Part shown: positions 11,254 to 23,800 of the stretch, one piece after another
How the letters are laid out: the number at the start of each line of letters is the position of its first letter
Numbering within the stretch: position 1 is the stretch's first letter
NCBI GenBank assembly: GCA_964019425.1
Contig: OZ025857.1
Location: 62,001-126,000, forward strand
DNA from: Flectonema sp. DT1601
Taxonomy: Eukaryota > Euglenozoa > Diplonemea > Diplonemida > Diplonemidae
Length of the DNA: 64,000 bases
Reading direction: 5' to 3'
Translations under genes and position numbers: made by a program
The notes under the pieces: generated by a model
Databases searched by the model: none
What the model was told of the DNA's origin: nothing
The model's input: only the letters and a program-made list of their open reading frames with translations

Positions 11254-11805
11254 TCAGCCTCTTGTATATTTAAACTCTCGGCCATAAATAGCAATTGACT
11301 GTGAAATACTCTGAGGACGAAGGGATTTGTATCCGGTCTCGCCATCAAGTTGGAGTAGGACTCTACCGTCCTCAGTCCATCCTAATATAACACCAGACTT
11401 ATTAATTAGATTTGGATGCTTATCAAGTTTATAGATTGAAGCATGTGATCCAGGCCTAAGACTGGTTTGCATAACTTGAATATTGTCAGCTGTTCCAATT
11501 CTGAGAAACTCTTCAACCAAAACCGTGTCATCTTCCGGAAGCAATATAATTCCACTCTCAGTGAGTAGCTTCCCAAGTGATAAAACAGAACTGCTTCGAA
11601 GACCGAAACGAATTGCGGTTCCAATTACGAGAGCTACCCACCCAAGTACAGAACCATCCAACATCCATAACACAAATAAAGATATTGGAATGGCTATGTG
11701 AACTCCCATTTCACGGATAAACTCTGGTATCCATCCATACGTTTGTTGCTGCAATCTACGTAACAGCAACTTCATCCTGTGAAATAGAGGAGTGGTGCCT
11801 GTCAT
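11254..11805 (-). CDS. Small membrane protein, unknown
   Basis: Open frame of 183 codons from ATG to stop with no intron needed. The N-terminus is basic, followed by two hydrophobic segments at about residues 34-49 and 52-66 (GVHIAIPISLFVLWML and GWVALVIGTAIRFG), which would form a hairpin. The remaining 115 residues are soluble and beta-rich, with a WTEDGRVLLQLDG strand pair. I do not recognise the family. It lies about 100 bases beyond the start of the coiled-coil gene on the same strand. The length and amino-acid composition look like a real gene. Confidence 0.6.
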   Translation of the reverse strand: MTGTTPLFHRMKLLLRRLQQQTYGWIPEFIREMGVHIAIPISLFVLWMLDGSVLGWVALVIGTAIRFGLRSSSVLSLGKLLTESGIILLPEDDTVLVEEFLRIGTADNIQVMQTSLRPGSHASIYKLDKHPNLINKSGVILGWTEDGRVLLQLDGETGYKSLRPQSISQSIAIYGREFKYTRG

Positions 11806-12688
11806 ACTTTCACCCCACCTGGTTTAAAGGTAATAAAGTAATAATAATTAATTATTGAATACATTTATCTTGTTCGCACCCAAACATGTCATGTTGTTAC
11901 ACCACTACTGCAATAATAAGTAACTAAATAATCGCATGTCGTACTAACTATTAAATGTTTAGTATGTGGGTACGCAAAGGTAAGTTTAATTTTCTCTTCT
12001 TTTACTATTGCATATGTTTTGTGTGCATAGATGAGTAAGGATAGAACTAACAATTATCCATATCTGAACTGCGCACTAAATAATATTTCCATTTCTCGAA
12101 ATCAAAAGAACGACGTTTTCGGTGATTCAGAACGAATCCAAATATAAAGAAGAGGGCAGCTATGACTGCCCGCACGCAATATTGTAAGGGCTCGCTGCCT
12201 AGTTGAGAAGACAACTTTTAGAAGCGGCGGAAAATATTGAAATGATTCTTTAAAACAGCAATAAATCCATCGGTGAGAACGAAACAGACACACAGTCGAC
12301 GCAGATGAGGAGCTTCATAATATCAAATCATCGAATTAATTATAGAAATCTGACTCAACACGAAAGTCACGTAGGAAACAACGAAAAAGCACTCGTGGCG
12401 GTTAACATGAATGAAACAAAGTTCTCGAAAAGAAACAAAAAAAAAAAAAAAAAAAAAACGTAAAAATATAAACCGACAGATAGATTGCTGTTTGGGAAAT
12501 TGAGCGACACAACAAAACAAAACTTTTTACTTCTCATCATCACATCGTCCTGTTGTAGGTATTCTAACTACGTGTCGATTGGGGTAAGTCTGGCACACGA
12601 AACGATATCAAACAAATTTATTATTCAAAAGTACAGCTGTCAAAGTATTCTCAACTGACAACAAGCAATAGGCATCCGAACCATCAAA
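11806..12688. other. Spacer between membrane-protein gene and tomosyn
   Basis: About 880 bases with no supported gene. It contains a poly-A run near 12437-12458. The right end should be the tomosyn 3' UTR. Short frames here have no coding character. Confidence 0.5.
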
Positions 12689-15600
12689 TTAGAATTGCCA
12701 CCATTTTTTATTTTTTTGCCGTTCGTTGTATTCCCTCATCGTCTGTTAGTTTTGTAGTTTAATATTTTATGGATTTTCTTCTTTTAAAATTTGAATTAAA
12801 AACAAAACAACACATAAGACATACCCTGGCAAAGGTGTCTGCTTCGTTAGCCATTTCCTTGGTGTTGTCTTGAAGTTCGCTGATTTTCTCGCCGCGTTCC
12901 ATTAGCTGTTTGTTTGTATTGAAGTGATGTAATGAGAAAGTAATCAGAAGAAGGATATAAATAATCAAACCTTTTGTATATTCTCATTCATCACATCTTT
13001 CACGTCTGAAATCTTATTTTGAGTGCCTGCTACTTGTTGTGAAGGTTGGCTGCCTTCTCGTGACTGAGAATCAGATGCGCCGTGTTCACCACCACCCCCA
13101 AGAAGCTCGTTTCTGCGTTCTTCGCGAATTCTGTTTGTTGATAATTTAGTAGTCTGCTACCAACAACAACAACAACAATAACAATAATAATTACATACTG
13201 TGATAACTCCTTTTCTGGTATCACTCTGGTTGCGAAATCGTCGAAGCTCTCTTCAGTAACCTGATTGTTAATTTGAATATGAGTTTTTTTATATCTAAAA
13301 TACAAAAAATAAAGTAAATATAAAAACATAACAAGACGTACCTTAGCAATAAGATCATCAATACATGACACCTCTTGCTGATGATTTTTAAACATTCCCT
13401 TCATGGTCATCATTCCCATTCCAGGAGCTTTAACAGGTGGGCGGGGTTGAAGTTCATCAACTGTAGAAAATGGACCACCTTTAGCAACATCAGCATCAGC
13501 CATACAAAGTGACACTTCATCTGGTGATGAGTTAATTAGAATGACCAGGTGAAGAAGTGCATCTGAGTTGCCAGCTCCGGTAATATGAATTTGATCATTT
13601 GATGCAGCAACAGTAGCAGAAAGTTTTAAAGATTCGAGTGAAGCCGATTTGTAAGTAATGAGCGGCTCACACTGGTCTATTAATGGAAGTTTTAATCCAT
13701 ACAAAACACATCCATCTCTAATAAAAACAATTTGCCCAAACTCTTCGAGTCTCACCACAACAATTGATTCAGCTTTAATAAAGTTTCCATTTACTTTAAG
13801 AGGTGTTCCTCCTTTTATTGAAAGAGGTCCTCTGTTTACTCTCGTCATCCCTTCGGGAACTGTTGGAGAGCTGATTGAAGTAGACTCAACTTGTAACTGT
13901 CTCAGAGTACCGTCACCTCCTTTCATTAGAAGTGATTCGAATGAGTAACCCGACTGAAGATCAAATGTTGGAATGAAATTACAAATCTCTTCTTCAGATG
14001 GAATAACAGAAAGACAACATTCATCATCAGCGTCTGGATTAGCAACGTCGTCAAATATTTGAAATCCACTCACAGACCCTTCAGGTACGCAACGTGCTGC
14101 TACAACAGAATGTCTGCAGCTTTCCGAGCATTCCGATGCCGTAAAAGGAGTGACGTGTTTCACCGCCCACATTGGTCCTCCGTTAGCCATAACATTATTT
14201 TCGAAGCATTTTTGCATCGCACTACAGAACTGCTCATTACTTGGAACTCTACCAGCATCAACAGATCCAAAAGTAACAACAGCACAACACTCTTCAGATA
14301 TCCGAACAGCTAAAAGGGAATCCTCACCAACAACAAGTGGAACCTCATCGATGTCAATCTTTCTTATTATATTACGTGTTGCTACTTTTGATCCCCACCA
14401 TGTTAAAGTGATCGAACAGTGAGCTGGCTTTTCAATTCGTTTGACAGATGCCGTGACAACCTCAAAACCAGCAGCGTCAAGTAGCCGGACTTGAACCATT
14501 TTACTTTGACTATCAAGACTAGAATCAGAAAGTCTAATAACAACAGTCATATCTGATACAACTGGTGGTAGTTGGATTGCTTTAGTAACTGGAGATGTTC
14601 CAAATGGGATTTTACGATCAGCTGCTGAGCGTTCGAAACTCTTTGGGATTCCTGACGACTTCTGAGAGACAAGTGGATGAGTTAAGAGATGCAGTTCTGG
14701 TTGGCTACTTGTCGACTCATCTTTACTGACGCTAATAATAAATCTATTCAAAATACGAAGTGTTCTTGGAAGTGGAACAACAACTTCTTCTGGAACAGAA
14801 CTTGGTGACGTGTCCCTGTGAACCGCCACAAATTCCCCGTTGCCCGAATTGAGTGGAGGTAGGAGTTCTTTTTCAACGTCTTCTTGCACAACTTCATCCA
14901 GGCTGGTTGACGGAACAGTTGGATTGTATTGAATTATTGTTAATTCCGTTTCACCATCTCCGTCAGTATGACTTGCTTTAATAATCCATCCCTCAACACC
15001 TTCAACTTGACACATTGATATAGTACTAATAGGACTATCACTAACTCTAATAGAAATAACATTACCAGCACTACTCGTGTTGTATAAATAAACTTCTCCT
15101 CCATCAGTTCCAATGAGGAGGATATTCAGAGCAGCGTTAAACTCTGCCACTCTCACAACAAGATCTGGAACAGGACTCGCTTGTAATGTCACCATGTCAA
15201 TCCAGTAAAGGTTACCACCAGTAGAACAGAGAAGAACGTTGTCGTTTAATATATTTTTCACGAATCCAGGAATATTAGTCGAAGCTGGAGAGCTCACTGA
15301 GTCAAACGCACGAAGAACTTGTGGGCATATCGCATCATTAGCGAGAAGTGTCTTCATGACTGCTAGTGATCCATTCGTATCGGATGCAATCAGAAGGGAA
15401 CACTCAGGAGCATTGCGAGGGGCAAAAGGTGACTTTCCCGCTGCATTCCAAGGGAATATACCGTGTCTTGGAGTGTGTGATAACAGAGAAGGAATATAAG
15501 ATTTCATTGCAATACAATTACCAATCTTACCTGTCCATCCTGGAGTAGACGGCAACTTCGTCAATTGGGTGACATGCCACTGTCCAGCAACGTCTCCAGA

Positions 15601-16692
15601 CCCGGCAATCAAAACCTGAAGTGCGTTATTAACAACGACAATGACTTGGGAAGGTAATTCAGTGCGTTCTCTCCATGGTGTGTTTACGATACCACACATA
15701 CCACCATTGAAAGGAGAAGTACTGACATGAACAATTCCTGTTGTGGTTGTAACGTTCTTCTTTGGTTTTATAGAACCCTCTACTACTAAGTCTGTTGTAA
15801 TCCACCTGCAAGGAATAACATCTTCAACACCAGCTCCATAACATTCGATACGAAGAACTGGTTGCGCTCTTGCTGCTGTTACTTCAGCCATTGGAGGAAG
15901 TGTCTTTCTCTTGCACCTGCTTTCATCATTTGCTTTCCACACCAGTATGCGACCGTCTTCAAGACCAGCTAATAAATATTTATCAATAGCACACATCGTC
16001 ATGTAAGTTATATTCACCATCGGTGGAGGATCAAATCTGGCCAGAAGCTCTTTTCTAACGAAATTTACCTGAATGAGTCCAGTCTGCTGACTTTGAATAA
16101 TTGCGATCTGACGATGGAACATTCGAGAAGTTATCCAAGTGATAGCTGAGGATGCCTTCGAGTCTTCAATTGCCCCGGGAACATCAGATAATGAAAAGAA
16201 TAAAGAAGTGAGTGAAGCAGTGTTATTAATTCCCTGTATCAAACCATCTGATCTACCAGCAAGAATCCAATCATGTCCAACTAGAGTGTTGGATGATGTG
16301 TAAGCAGTTTTGGGTTCTGCTGGCCTAACGTAACCAGCGCCTATTTGATAGTCGAACATTATTACTGATTTCGAAGTTACTACGACTGCTATTGGACTAC
16401 TGGTCATGAAAGAGATGCTGATGATTGTTTTGTCTTCATCAAGATCATCAAATATTTTGTGTCTTCTCTGAGCCCATCCATTTCCAATAATCCACAAGGT
16501 GCTACCAGTAACAACACCGAGAACTCTACGAACACCATCCCAAGCAATCTGCTTAACGTCATTAAGACTATGATCTAAGTGATGAGACACTTCTAATTTC
16601 AATGCGGGAGCTTCAGCTTCTGGTTCTGCCGCAGCCGCAGCAGCCACCGCAACATCCTCAGTCTTTGCGCGCCTCTTGAAGACGTTAAACAT
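12689..16692 (-). CDS. Tomosyn/Lgl-family protein with C-terminal R-SNARE
   Basis: Regulator of vesicle fusion that binds syntaxin-type Q-SNAREs. Exon 1 (13342-16692) encodes 1117 residues of WD40-type double beta-propeller as in tomosyn, Lgl and Sro7, beginning MFNVFKRRAKTED. Four short exons follow in phase: 13199-13260, 12971-13130, 12825-12905 and 12689-12742. Together they give an R-SNARE motif: NKISDVKDVMNENIQK, then LMERGEKISELQDNTKEMAN with the zero-layer Arg, then EADTFAR and finally REYNERQKNKKWWQF before the stop. That last segment is the usual tomosyn ending, without a transmembrane anchor. Total about 1235 aa, close to the family norm of about 1100-1200. A CAA/ATA microsatellite lies in the third intron. 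Assignment is strong. Lgl proteins without a SNARE motif are excluded by the tail. Confidence 0.9.
13160..13191. repeat. (CAA)n/(ATA)n microsatellite in a tomosyn intron
   Basis: Short trinucleotide run inside the intron between the second and third tomosyn exons. Its length could affect spacing in that small intron. Confidence 0.8.
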
Positions 16693-17612
16693 CTCTACCT
16701 GAAGGAGAATGAAGTACTTAATAATACCTTAAGAAATGCCATCAAAGTATCGACAACATAAATCAGTAGAAGCTTGGTCATCACCTGTCTAATTGAAAAC
16801 AATAAAAACCCGACATAGTCATCGACGACTCCAAAACAACAGCAACAACAACAATAACGTCCTCCACGGCCGTAAGGGGTAACGATATAAGGATGTCCTT
16901 CTTACTGACACAAGTTACTGTGTCATTGGAAGAGTCAAAAAAATACGACTATAAATATAACGCCACGGATAACAATGGGACCACACTGGGAGAACAGCAG
17001 TCCAATTGAATAAAAGGAGGTATGACTCAAAAGAATCAATGCGAGGGACATTATTGCTACTGAAATAGAGGTAACAAATAGAGAGGTAAGCTCTTATTCA
17101 CTAGGTTAAAAGGGGGATATGAGAGAGAGGTAATACATGTTCGAGTTGGACAACTATTGTGTTGCATCCAAACCAGAAGAGAATAATTTCGATTACCATT
17201 ATAACAAAATAACAATAAGAGTTGATAGAAGAACAAGAAGAAAAAAACTAAAAGGAATGCAGTACAAGACTACCTGGAGAGACTTTGAAGGAAGCCACGA
17301 CAGAGATAGACTACAAACCAGCTAGTGAGGAAAGGGTGGCGTAGTCTTGTGTACAATACAAAAATGCCGTCGCATATCTCATCAAAAGGTTTTAAACAAT
17401 CAAGAAGTGCTGTATTTTGGATATATAAATACACCAATGTTTCTATGGCAGTCCTGTGCCAGTCGATGATAATGCCTAAACCGAGTACTGAGCATGAGCT
17501 AACAGTGACACGTTTTCTTTTCATTCTTTTGAATTGCCTCGCAACGTCTGTCAACGTTAAGAAGAATTTCAAATCAAAGTTTGGTAGCTACAATAATAGT
17601 ATTCTTTCGATT

Positions 17613-17645
<33 letters not shown>

Positions 17646-18200
17646 TGATGAGCGGAAAAACTGAGCATTAAATGATTTTTACTTTCTCTTTATTCGTTCT
17701 TTAAAAAAGGTTCAGTTAATATAAATTCGCAGCAGAAGAAACCTAAATAGATAACTACAGCACCAGCCCGATTCGCAAACACCACCCAAACCAACAGAAG
17801 ATGCCATCGATAGACGCACAGTGTAGATAGTCTGCAATACACATTGCATAAAAGATGACTATTTTAAGGTCCCAAATTAGAATCGAACGTGTTATGATTC
17901 AAACACGTAAAATAATTACAAGACTCACAGCAGTCTGGTGTTAATATCTGACGGAAGTTGGTTAGCCTTCGCATGAATTGCTATTAAAGCAGTAAGCAGT
18001 TTAGTTATGCATTTGCTACTATCTCGTATTCCATTTGTTGCGAGTCTATTGATCAGGCTGCTTCGTAGTCATTCTCTTATTCAGGATCTTCTTCTTTCCG
18101 CATTTCGCATTATAATTAAATTGATAATATTTCATAAAGTGGATTACGAATGGAAATAACACATTGCATCGTTAGAATGCTGTGTTATGAGGGGAACAGT
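16693..18200. other. Spacer upstream of tomosyn, poly-T rich
   Basis: About 1.5 kb without a supported gene. It contains a CAA-rich stretch near 16838-16858 and a 30-base poly-T run at 17615-17644. A minus-strand frame at 17270-17572 (100 codons, near residue 60 NTALLDCLKPFDEICDG) has some protein-like character but no ATG start and no homology I recognise, so I leave it as a weak candidate only. The left part should hold the tomosyn promoter. Confidence 0.4.
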
Positions 18201-19052
18201 TTAGTCGAAGTCAGGACCGTTCTTGTTCTCAAGATTCTCGAGATCTTCTTCTTCGACGTCCTTGTTTCTGGTGCAGACGACGTACGCAACAACAACGGCG
18301 ATAATTACTGCACCGATAACACTAACAACTACTGCACCAATGGCCCCAGCGCTCAATTCATCGTCGTTCTCAGGATGACCACGAATAACTTCCCGCACAC
18401 AAGTATCTTTCTCGTTCACACTCTCACCTGCGGCCAATGTGTACCCAGAAACACACACAATTGGCTGACAAAGTCCACCAATCGAAATAGAAGCGATCTG
18501 TCCTTCTCCGAGGGTGCAGGTTCCACTTCCGGCGTACGTGTCTACCTTCGATACCTGTCCAGCGATGTTAATGATGTCAGCATTCTTGATCGCTTCAGCA
18601 ATGTTGACAGCGGCAGCAGTCGTCACGGGAACATTCTTCATGACCGCAGACGCTACGACAGATCCACACTTCAAGCGAAGATCGATGTCTGTAGTTTTAT
18701 AGATCTTCTGTAAGTCTGCTATCAGAGTTGCTCTGAAGTTAGCCGGGAGATCTGCGCACTTCAACTCATCCCACGTCAACTCAACGATGACTTGGACAAC
18801 TGGATCTGGTTCACCAGCTCCCTTGCAGATTGCGCTCGCAAATAACTCGTATGGAGTACCACAAATGCACTTTCCATTTTGGCAGGCGATTTCGGTAGGC
18901 GCAACTGCAGGTCGGGCTGCCAAGCAATCGGTTGCTGCTGAACACCATTGCTGAATTATGTGATCAGGTTGATCCTCAACGTCCAGTGGACTGATGTCAA
19001 TTTGGGCAGAGACGATCGCAACCAATGAAAAGATAAATGCAGAGCGGAACAT
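18201..19052 (-). CDS. Type I membrane protein, tandem copy 1
   Basis: Intronless, 283 aa. Signal peptide MFRSAFIFSLVAIVSA at residues 1-16, then a Cys-rich ectodomain (CSAATDCLAARP, CQNGKCICG, later CTLGEG and GGLCQPIVC). One transmembrane helix lies at about residues 235-259. The cytosolic tail is short and very acidic (NKDVEEEDLENLENKNG). The central part (FRATLIADLQKIYKTTDIDLRLKCGSVV, quoted here only as the span near residues 106-133) loosely resembles SEA-like ferredoxin folds in which a strand ends in GSVV; this is a weak inference. It is nearly identical to the gene at 19980-20831, differing at four residues (Ile32Val, a Pro/Leu, a Lys/Gln and a Ser/Gly). Probably a cell-surface protein. 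Function unknown. Confidence 0.85.
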   Translation of the reverse strand: MFRSAFIFSLVAIVSAQIDISPLDVEDQPDHIIQQWCSAATDCLAARPAVAPTEIACQNGKCICGTPYELFASAICKGAGEPDPVVQVIVELTWDELKCADLPANFRATLIADLQKIYKTTDIDLRLKCGSVVASAVMKNVPVTTAAAVNIAEAIKNADIINIAGQVSKVDTYAGSGTCTLGEGQIASISIGGLCQPIVCVSGYTLAAGESVNEKDTCVREVIRGHPENDDELSAGAIGAVVVSVIGAVIIAVVVAYVVCTRNKDVEEEDLENLENKNGPDFD

Positions 19053-19979
19053 AATTACTTGAAGTTGGTAATAAAACTGTTTAAGAAAAGCTTAAGAACA
19101 ACAAATCATCTACTGGTAGTAATAAATAAATCACAAATTACAAATGTTTCACATTTATAATCAAACTGTAGAAAAGATAACGTACTTAAGTAAAGGTTCA
19201 TTCACTACTAAATTATAAATTGTCCCCTCCTCCCGGATTGCAGGGCAAGTTCGAATGAATAGAAAGGAATGGCCTTTGATAAATTCGTTTTTTTTTTCCA
19301 TCTGAGCCGAAGCCAGAGGATCACATTTGAATAGCTACTGTTATGAGGTTCACAAAGCTGAATTAGTTGAACGCCGCTTGAAAAAGGTTAGAAAAAAGAA
19401 TTTTCCCAGTAGCAAACAGGTAGCTTATAAACTTAAATCGAGAGGAATACAAACAGGATTTGAAAAAGGGGGAAGAGTTCTCTGTAGAATATAGACCCAG
19501 AGTCTGGAACAAGTTGTTCAGAGACACCTTAAGCATCATTCATTATATCAGAACCCAACAAAAGTATAACTATATCAACACAGTGGAATCTCTCGCAAAC
19601 TATAAATTAAATTCCCCTAATTGTCAGAAGAGCTCGCACGAGGACCATCATTTCATATTCTAAAACGATACTCGCACTCCCCAATGAAAAAGAATTAAAA
19701 AGAATAAAACCGGAGATTCCCAACACCGTCATTGATAGATAGGAGAAAGTTTACCATTCATGATGTCTGTTTAAAATTGATATCGCAAATTGTAGTTTGT
19801 AAAACAGGTTAATGTTAGTTGTTTGCTACTAATTACTGTTTGTCGCTTTGGAACTCAGACAATAGAATGTTCTGAATGCATTTCCTACTGATGTGAAGAC
19901 TAAGATGCCATTCACTTGGTTGGTAAATCTCCAACGTGTTTACTGAAACACAAATAACAAATTCTCATATGAGGGCAGT
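19053..19979. other. Spacer between the tandem membrane-protein genes
   Basis: About 930 bases with no supported gene. It separates two almost identical coding regions, yet its sequence next to each gene differs from the matching flank of the other copy almost from the start and stop codons outward. Only faint similarity remains in the 30 bases upstream of the two ATGs. Confidence 0.6.
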
Positions 19980-20831
19980 TTAGTCGAAGTCAGGACCGTT
20001 CTTGTTCTCAAGATTTTCGAGATCTTCTTCTTCGACATCCTTGTTTCTGGTGCAGACGACGTACGCAACAACAACGGCGATAATTACTGCACCGATAACA
20101 CCAACAACTACTGCACCAATGGCCCCAGCGCTCAATTCATCGTCGTTCTCAGGATGACCACGAATAACTTCCCGCACACAAGTATCTTGCTCGTTCACAC
20201 TCTCACCTGCGGCCAATGTGTACCCAGAAACACACACAATTGGCTGACAAAGTCCACCAATCGAAATAGAAGCGATCTGTCCTTCTCCGAGGGTGCAGGT
20301 TCCACTTCCGGCGTACGTGTCTACCTTCGATACCTGTCCAGCGATGTTAATGATGTCAGCATTCTTGATCGCTTCAGCAATGTTGACAGCGGCAGCAGTC
20401 GTCACGAGAACATTCTTCATGACCGCAGACGCTACGACAGATCCACACTTCAAGCGAAGATCGATGTCTGTAGTTTTATAGATCTTCTGTAAGTCTGCTA
20501 TCAGAGTTGCTCTGAAGTTAGCCGGGAGATCTGCGCACTTCAACTCATCCCACGTCAACTCAACGATGACTTGGACAACTGGATCTGGTTCACCAGCTCC
20601 CTTGCAGATTGCGCTCGCAAATAACTCGTATGGAGTACCACAAATGCACTTTCCATTTTGGCAGGCGATTTCGGTAGGCGCAACTGCAGGTCGGGCTGCC
20701 AAGCAATCGGTTGCTGCTGAACACCATTGCTGAACTATGTGATCAGGTTGATCCTCAACGTCCAGTGGACTGATGTCAATTTGGGCAGAGACGATCGCAA
20801 CCAATGAAAAGATAAATGCAGAGCGGAACAT
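19980..20831 (-). CDS. Type I membrane protein, tandem copy 2
   Basis: Second copy of the 283-aa protein at 18201-19052, in the same orientation and shifted by 1779 bases. By eye I count six base differences over 852 (two silent, four changing residues). The signal peptide, Cys pattern, transmembrane helix and acidic tail are all intact, so both copies look functional. Two of the four changes are in the ectodomain centre (Pro to Leu) and near the membrane (Lys to Gln), and one is inside the transmembrane helix (Ser to Gly). Identity stops close to the ends of the coding region, which points to gene conversion or a retro-copy rather than a simple long tandem duplication. Confidence 0.85.
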   Translation of the reverse strand: MFRSAFIFSLVAIVSAQIDISPLDVEDQPDHIVQQWCSAATDCLAARPAVAPTEIACQNGKCICGTPYELFASAICKGAGEPDPVVQVIVELTWDELKCADLPANFRATLIADLQKIYKTTDIDLRLKCGSVVASAVMKNVLVTTAAAVNIAEAIKNADIINIAGQVSKVDTYAGSGTCTLGEGQIASISIGGLCQPIVCVSGYTLAAGESVNEQDTCVREVIRGHPENDDELSAGAIGAVVVGVIGAVIIAVVVAYVVCTRNKDVEEEDLENLENKNGPDFD

Positions 20832-23800
20832 TTTAGAAATGGGTGATAAAAACCTGTAAAGGAAGGGTACGACTTAGGTTATTCACACACAGTTGTATTT
20901 TAACCGTACATTTCACTGAGCTAGTAAAGAAGTAACAGTAAACTACTAAAACGAAAGCATCACAAGATGTTCAGAAACTCCTCGGAACTACAACAAGTGT
21001 AGAACAGGATCACTGGGACTACTTTCTTTTGAAAAGAGTACTCAGGCAATATCGATACGTACAGCCAGGCAACGAGCTAGAGATTTGGAAATAAAAGAGA
21101 AAAAAGGATCCCAAGGATGAGACCACATGGGGAGAGTAAAGAAAAAGAAATATTAAAAAAAAGAAAAAAAAAAACTTAAAGGAAAAAAGAATTGAAAAAA
21201 ATCAAAGTAAAATGGCAACGATGATAGATGATTTGTTAAGCATCTGTGAGGGAGGGATTTGGTTTTTCTTGAAAAAGATATTTAGAAAATTATAGTTGAG
21301 CAGATTATGATTTGTTTCACCAACAACAAGGTGTGTGTGATTCCCTATTCCATAACAATACTCTCATTGGAAAAGAACATACTGTGATATTATTTAACTC
21401 ACTACCATCAATAACATACAACATACCGTGTAGGCTTCTTACTCCCCTTTCCAGAAAGAACAAGAACTGCCTCAGTAGAAACTATTCTTAAATATTCGGC
21501 TATAAGAATTATCACGTACAATCTGCGACCTACTATTAACAAAACGCAGAAAGGATAGCTGTGATGAGTTTTCTTTTTTTTTTTTTCTATTCCCCCCTTT
21601 TCAAGGAAGAAGAACTGTTAATTACCCTCCATTCTTAGCAAGGTTACACCAGAGGAGAATCCCACAACACTTTAATAATAATTACGTAAAATTGGTGTAA
21701 CGTAATTTATATTCAAGTCGTTTAAAATAGAACAAATCATCTTTTCTTTATTTTGTAAAAAAATATATTTTGTGCATTTTTTTGATGTATATCTTTATAT
21801 GCACATGCTGTTTTTTTTTTTTTTTTTTTTTTTTTGGTTTCCGATCGCTGTTCAGATCTCTCAACCCGGAAGAGCTTTCAGATATCTCACTTGCTGTTGG
21901 GGTAATGAGAATGTGTTGGAAAGATTAAACATTTCAGCAAAGTAATAAATATATAGAAAAAGAAAAAAAAAAAGTTCAGAAGTCAACAAATTTTTTTAAC
22001 ATAAAAAAAACCTAAATCGCATGGATTTTTTTTTTTTCTTTCTTTTCCGTGCAGGTTCTTGAGCTAGTTTATTTTCCCCCGACTGCGGAAGCAACATACG
22101 GACAATTCGTGCTCAAGTGCAGGAACGCTTGCACAGAGCAGCAATCTTTCAACCTCACTCTGCAGCAAGGTTTCTTTTTTTAGTCCAAATTACCAAAACG
22201 ACAGCTAAGCGGAATTGGACTAGTAAAAAATAAAAGACCTAAGTCTCACACGAAAAAGAGGCTTCCACCTCTGGGAATACCTTAAAAATGTTTTTAAATG
22301 TTAAAATTTATAAAGACAAGAACGATCACCAATGTAAGGTTTTGTAAGTTTTTTTTTTTTTTTTTTTTTTTTTCCCGGATAGTTTATTTTATTTTTTATA
22401 GGGAACAGGGAAGCGGAATGTGCAACTGGATTTCATTGGCTGGTGTGGAACACATAGCTCACAAATTACAAAAAGGAATTCGTCAACAAACTCAAAATGC
22501 TGAATGTTTAAATGATATTGGGAAAGGGAGAAAAAATAGACTATTTTGACGATTTTATTACAGCAATTTCCTTAACAATAGAGTTGCCTGAAGGATTGCA
22601 TATATCTAAACTAATCAATCGCAACTGTGAATGTAGATTGAAATACCCTAAGGTCGAACCTGTGGTCTCCCTAAGAGTATAAGCACAAATAAAGATGGAA
22701 CGTATCAGCTCTTTCCATTTTTCCAAACGTTTTGTACCAGAACGTAACTTTTGACTTTTTTTTTTTTTTTTTTTTTTGTTGTTGTTTGTTGTCGTAGCCA
22801 TCAATGATGACGAAAACAAATTTTGTTTCAATTTCGAAGAAAAAGAAATTGATTTTGAGGGAATGTTTACCTGAAAAACTAATAAGGGTCAGGAAAACGG
22901 GAAGGGGGCAACAACATAGGTCGAGGTTGACCTACTGCTGTTCGTAAATTCTCGTTGTTTGAAATTAACAGAAACAAGCTGCCCTACTTGTGCGTCTAAC
23001 GCGCACTTTGTAAAGCAAATAAATAATGATATGTTGAGGGGGGAAGGGAAAATAATGAAAAAAATAAAAGTAAAAAAGATAATCGGAGCCGAGCTTAATG
23101 CAATAAATATATTAAAACACTCGTTCATCATAGCATAATACAACTACGAGGGGGCAGACGCCTAAGTAGCACAACACTTACTATCAAAGAAGGTACCTAT
23201 ATGATTCTCACTGTATACAGGCAGTAGCTGTGTCAATTAATGATGAACAAAAGATTCTTCTGTTTTCCCGATATTTCCCCGCAAAGGGGATTCACACCGG
23301 GAAAGAAAACTGCTTTTATTCGACATACACCATTCTCGCCTAAAAACATTCGTCACAGTTTTATTTATTTTATTTTTTTTTTCTGTTGCAAAAAAGTTCG
23401 TATGTTGATATTCAAAGATATTGATTTTGATTTTTTTTTTTTTTTCTGTTCTTTCTTTTTTCGTTTCTTACAGCAAAAAAAACTATAAACAAAAATATAT
23501 AGAAATAGTTGCTTTTTATATTGCTTACTTATCCCTATTGTATCCCACAGAAACCCAACGTCAGATGGCGTGGCGGTAGACATTGTGAGGAGAGAAACGA
23601 TTCGCAGCAGCTATAAAACTGTAAGTAAATCATTGGAATCTGTTATGGAGAAATTATAAGTAATAAAAAAGCATATCCCTAATGCATACGAGCTCAAATT
23701 AGAATAATTGAAAACTCGATGATTCGGGGAAAGAAGGGATAAAAAAAAACATTAAGCTTCAACGCTCTTTATTATATCACAATCTTGTATGTATAACACG

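Noticed and set aside
17270-17572. 100-codon minus-strand frame
   Set aside because: No ATG start, no convincing partner exon and no family. Kept only as a remark in the spacer entry.
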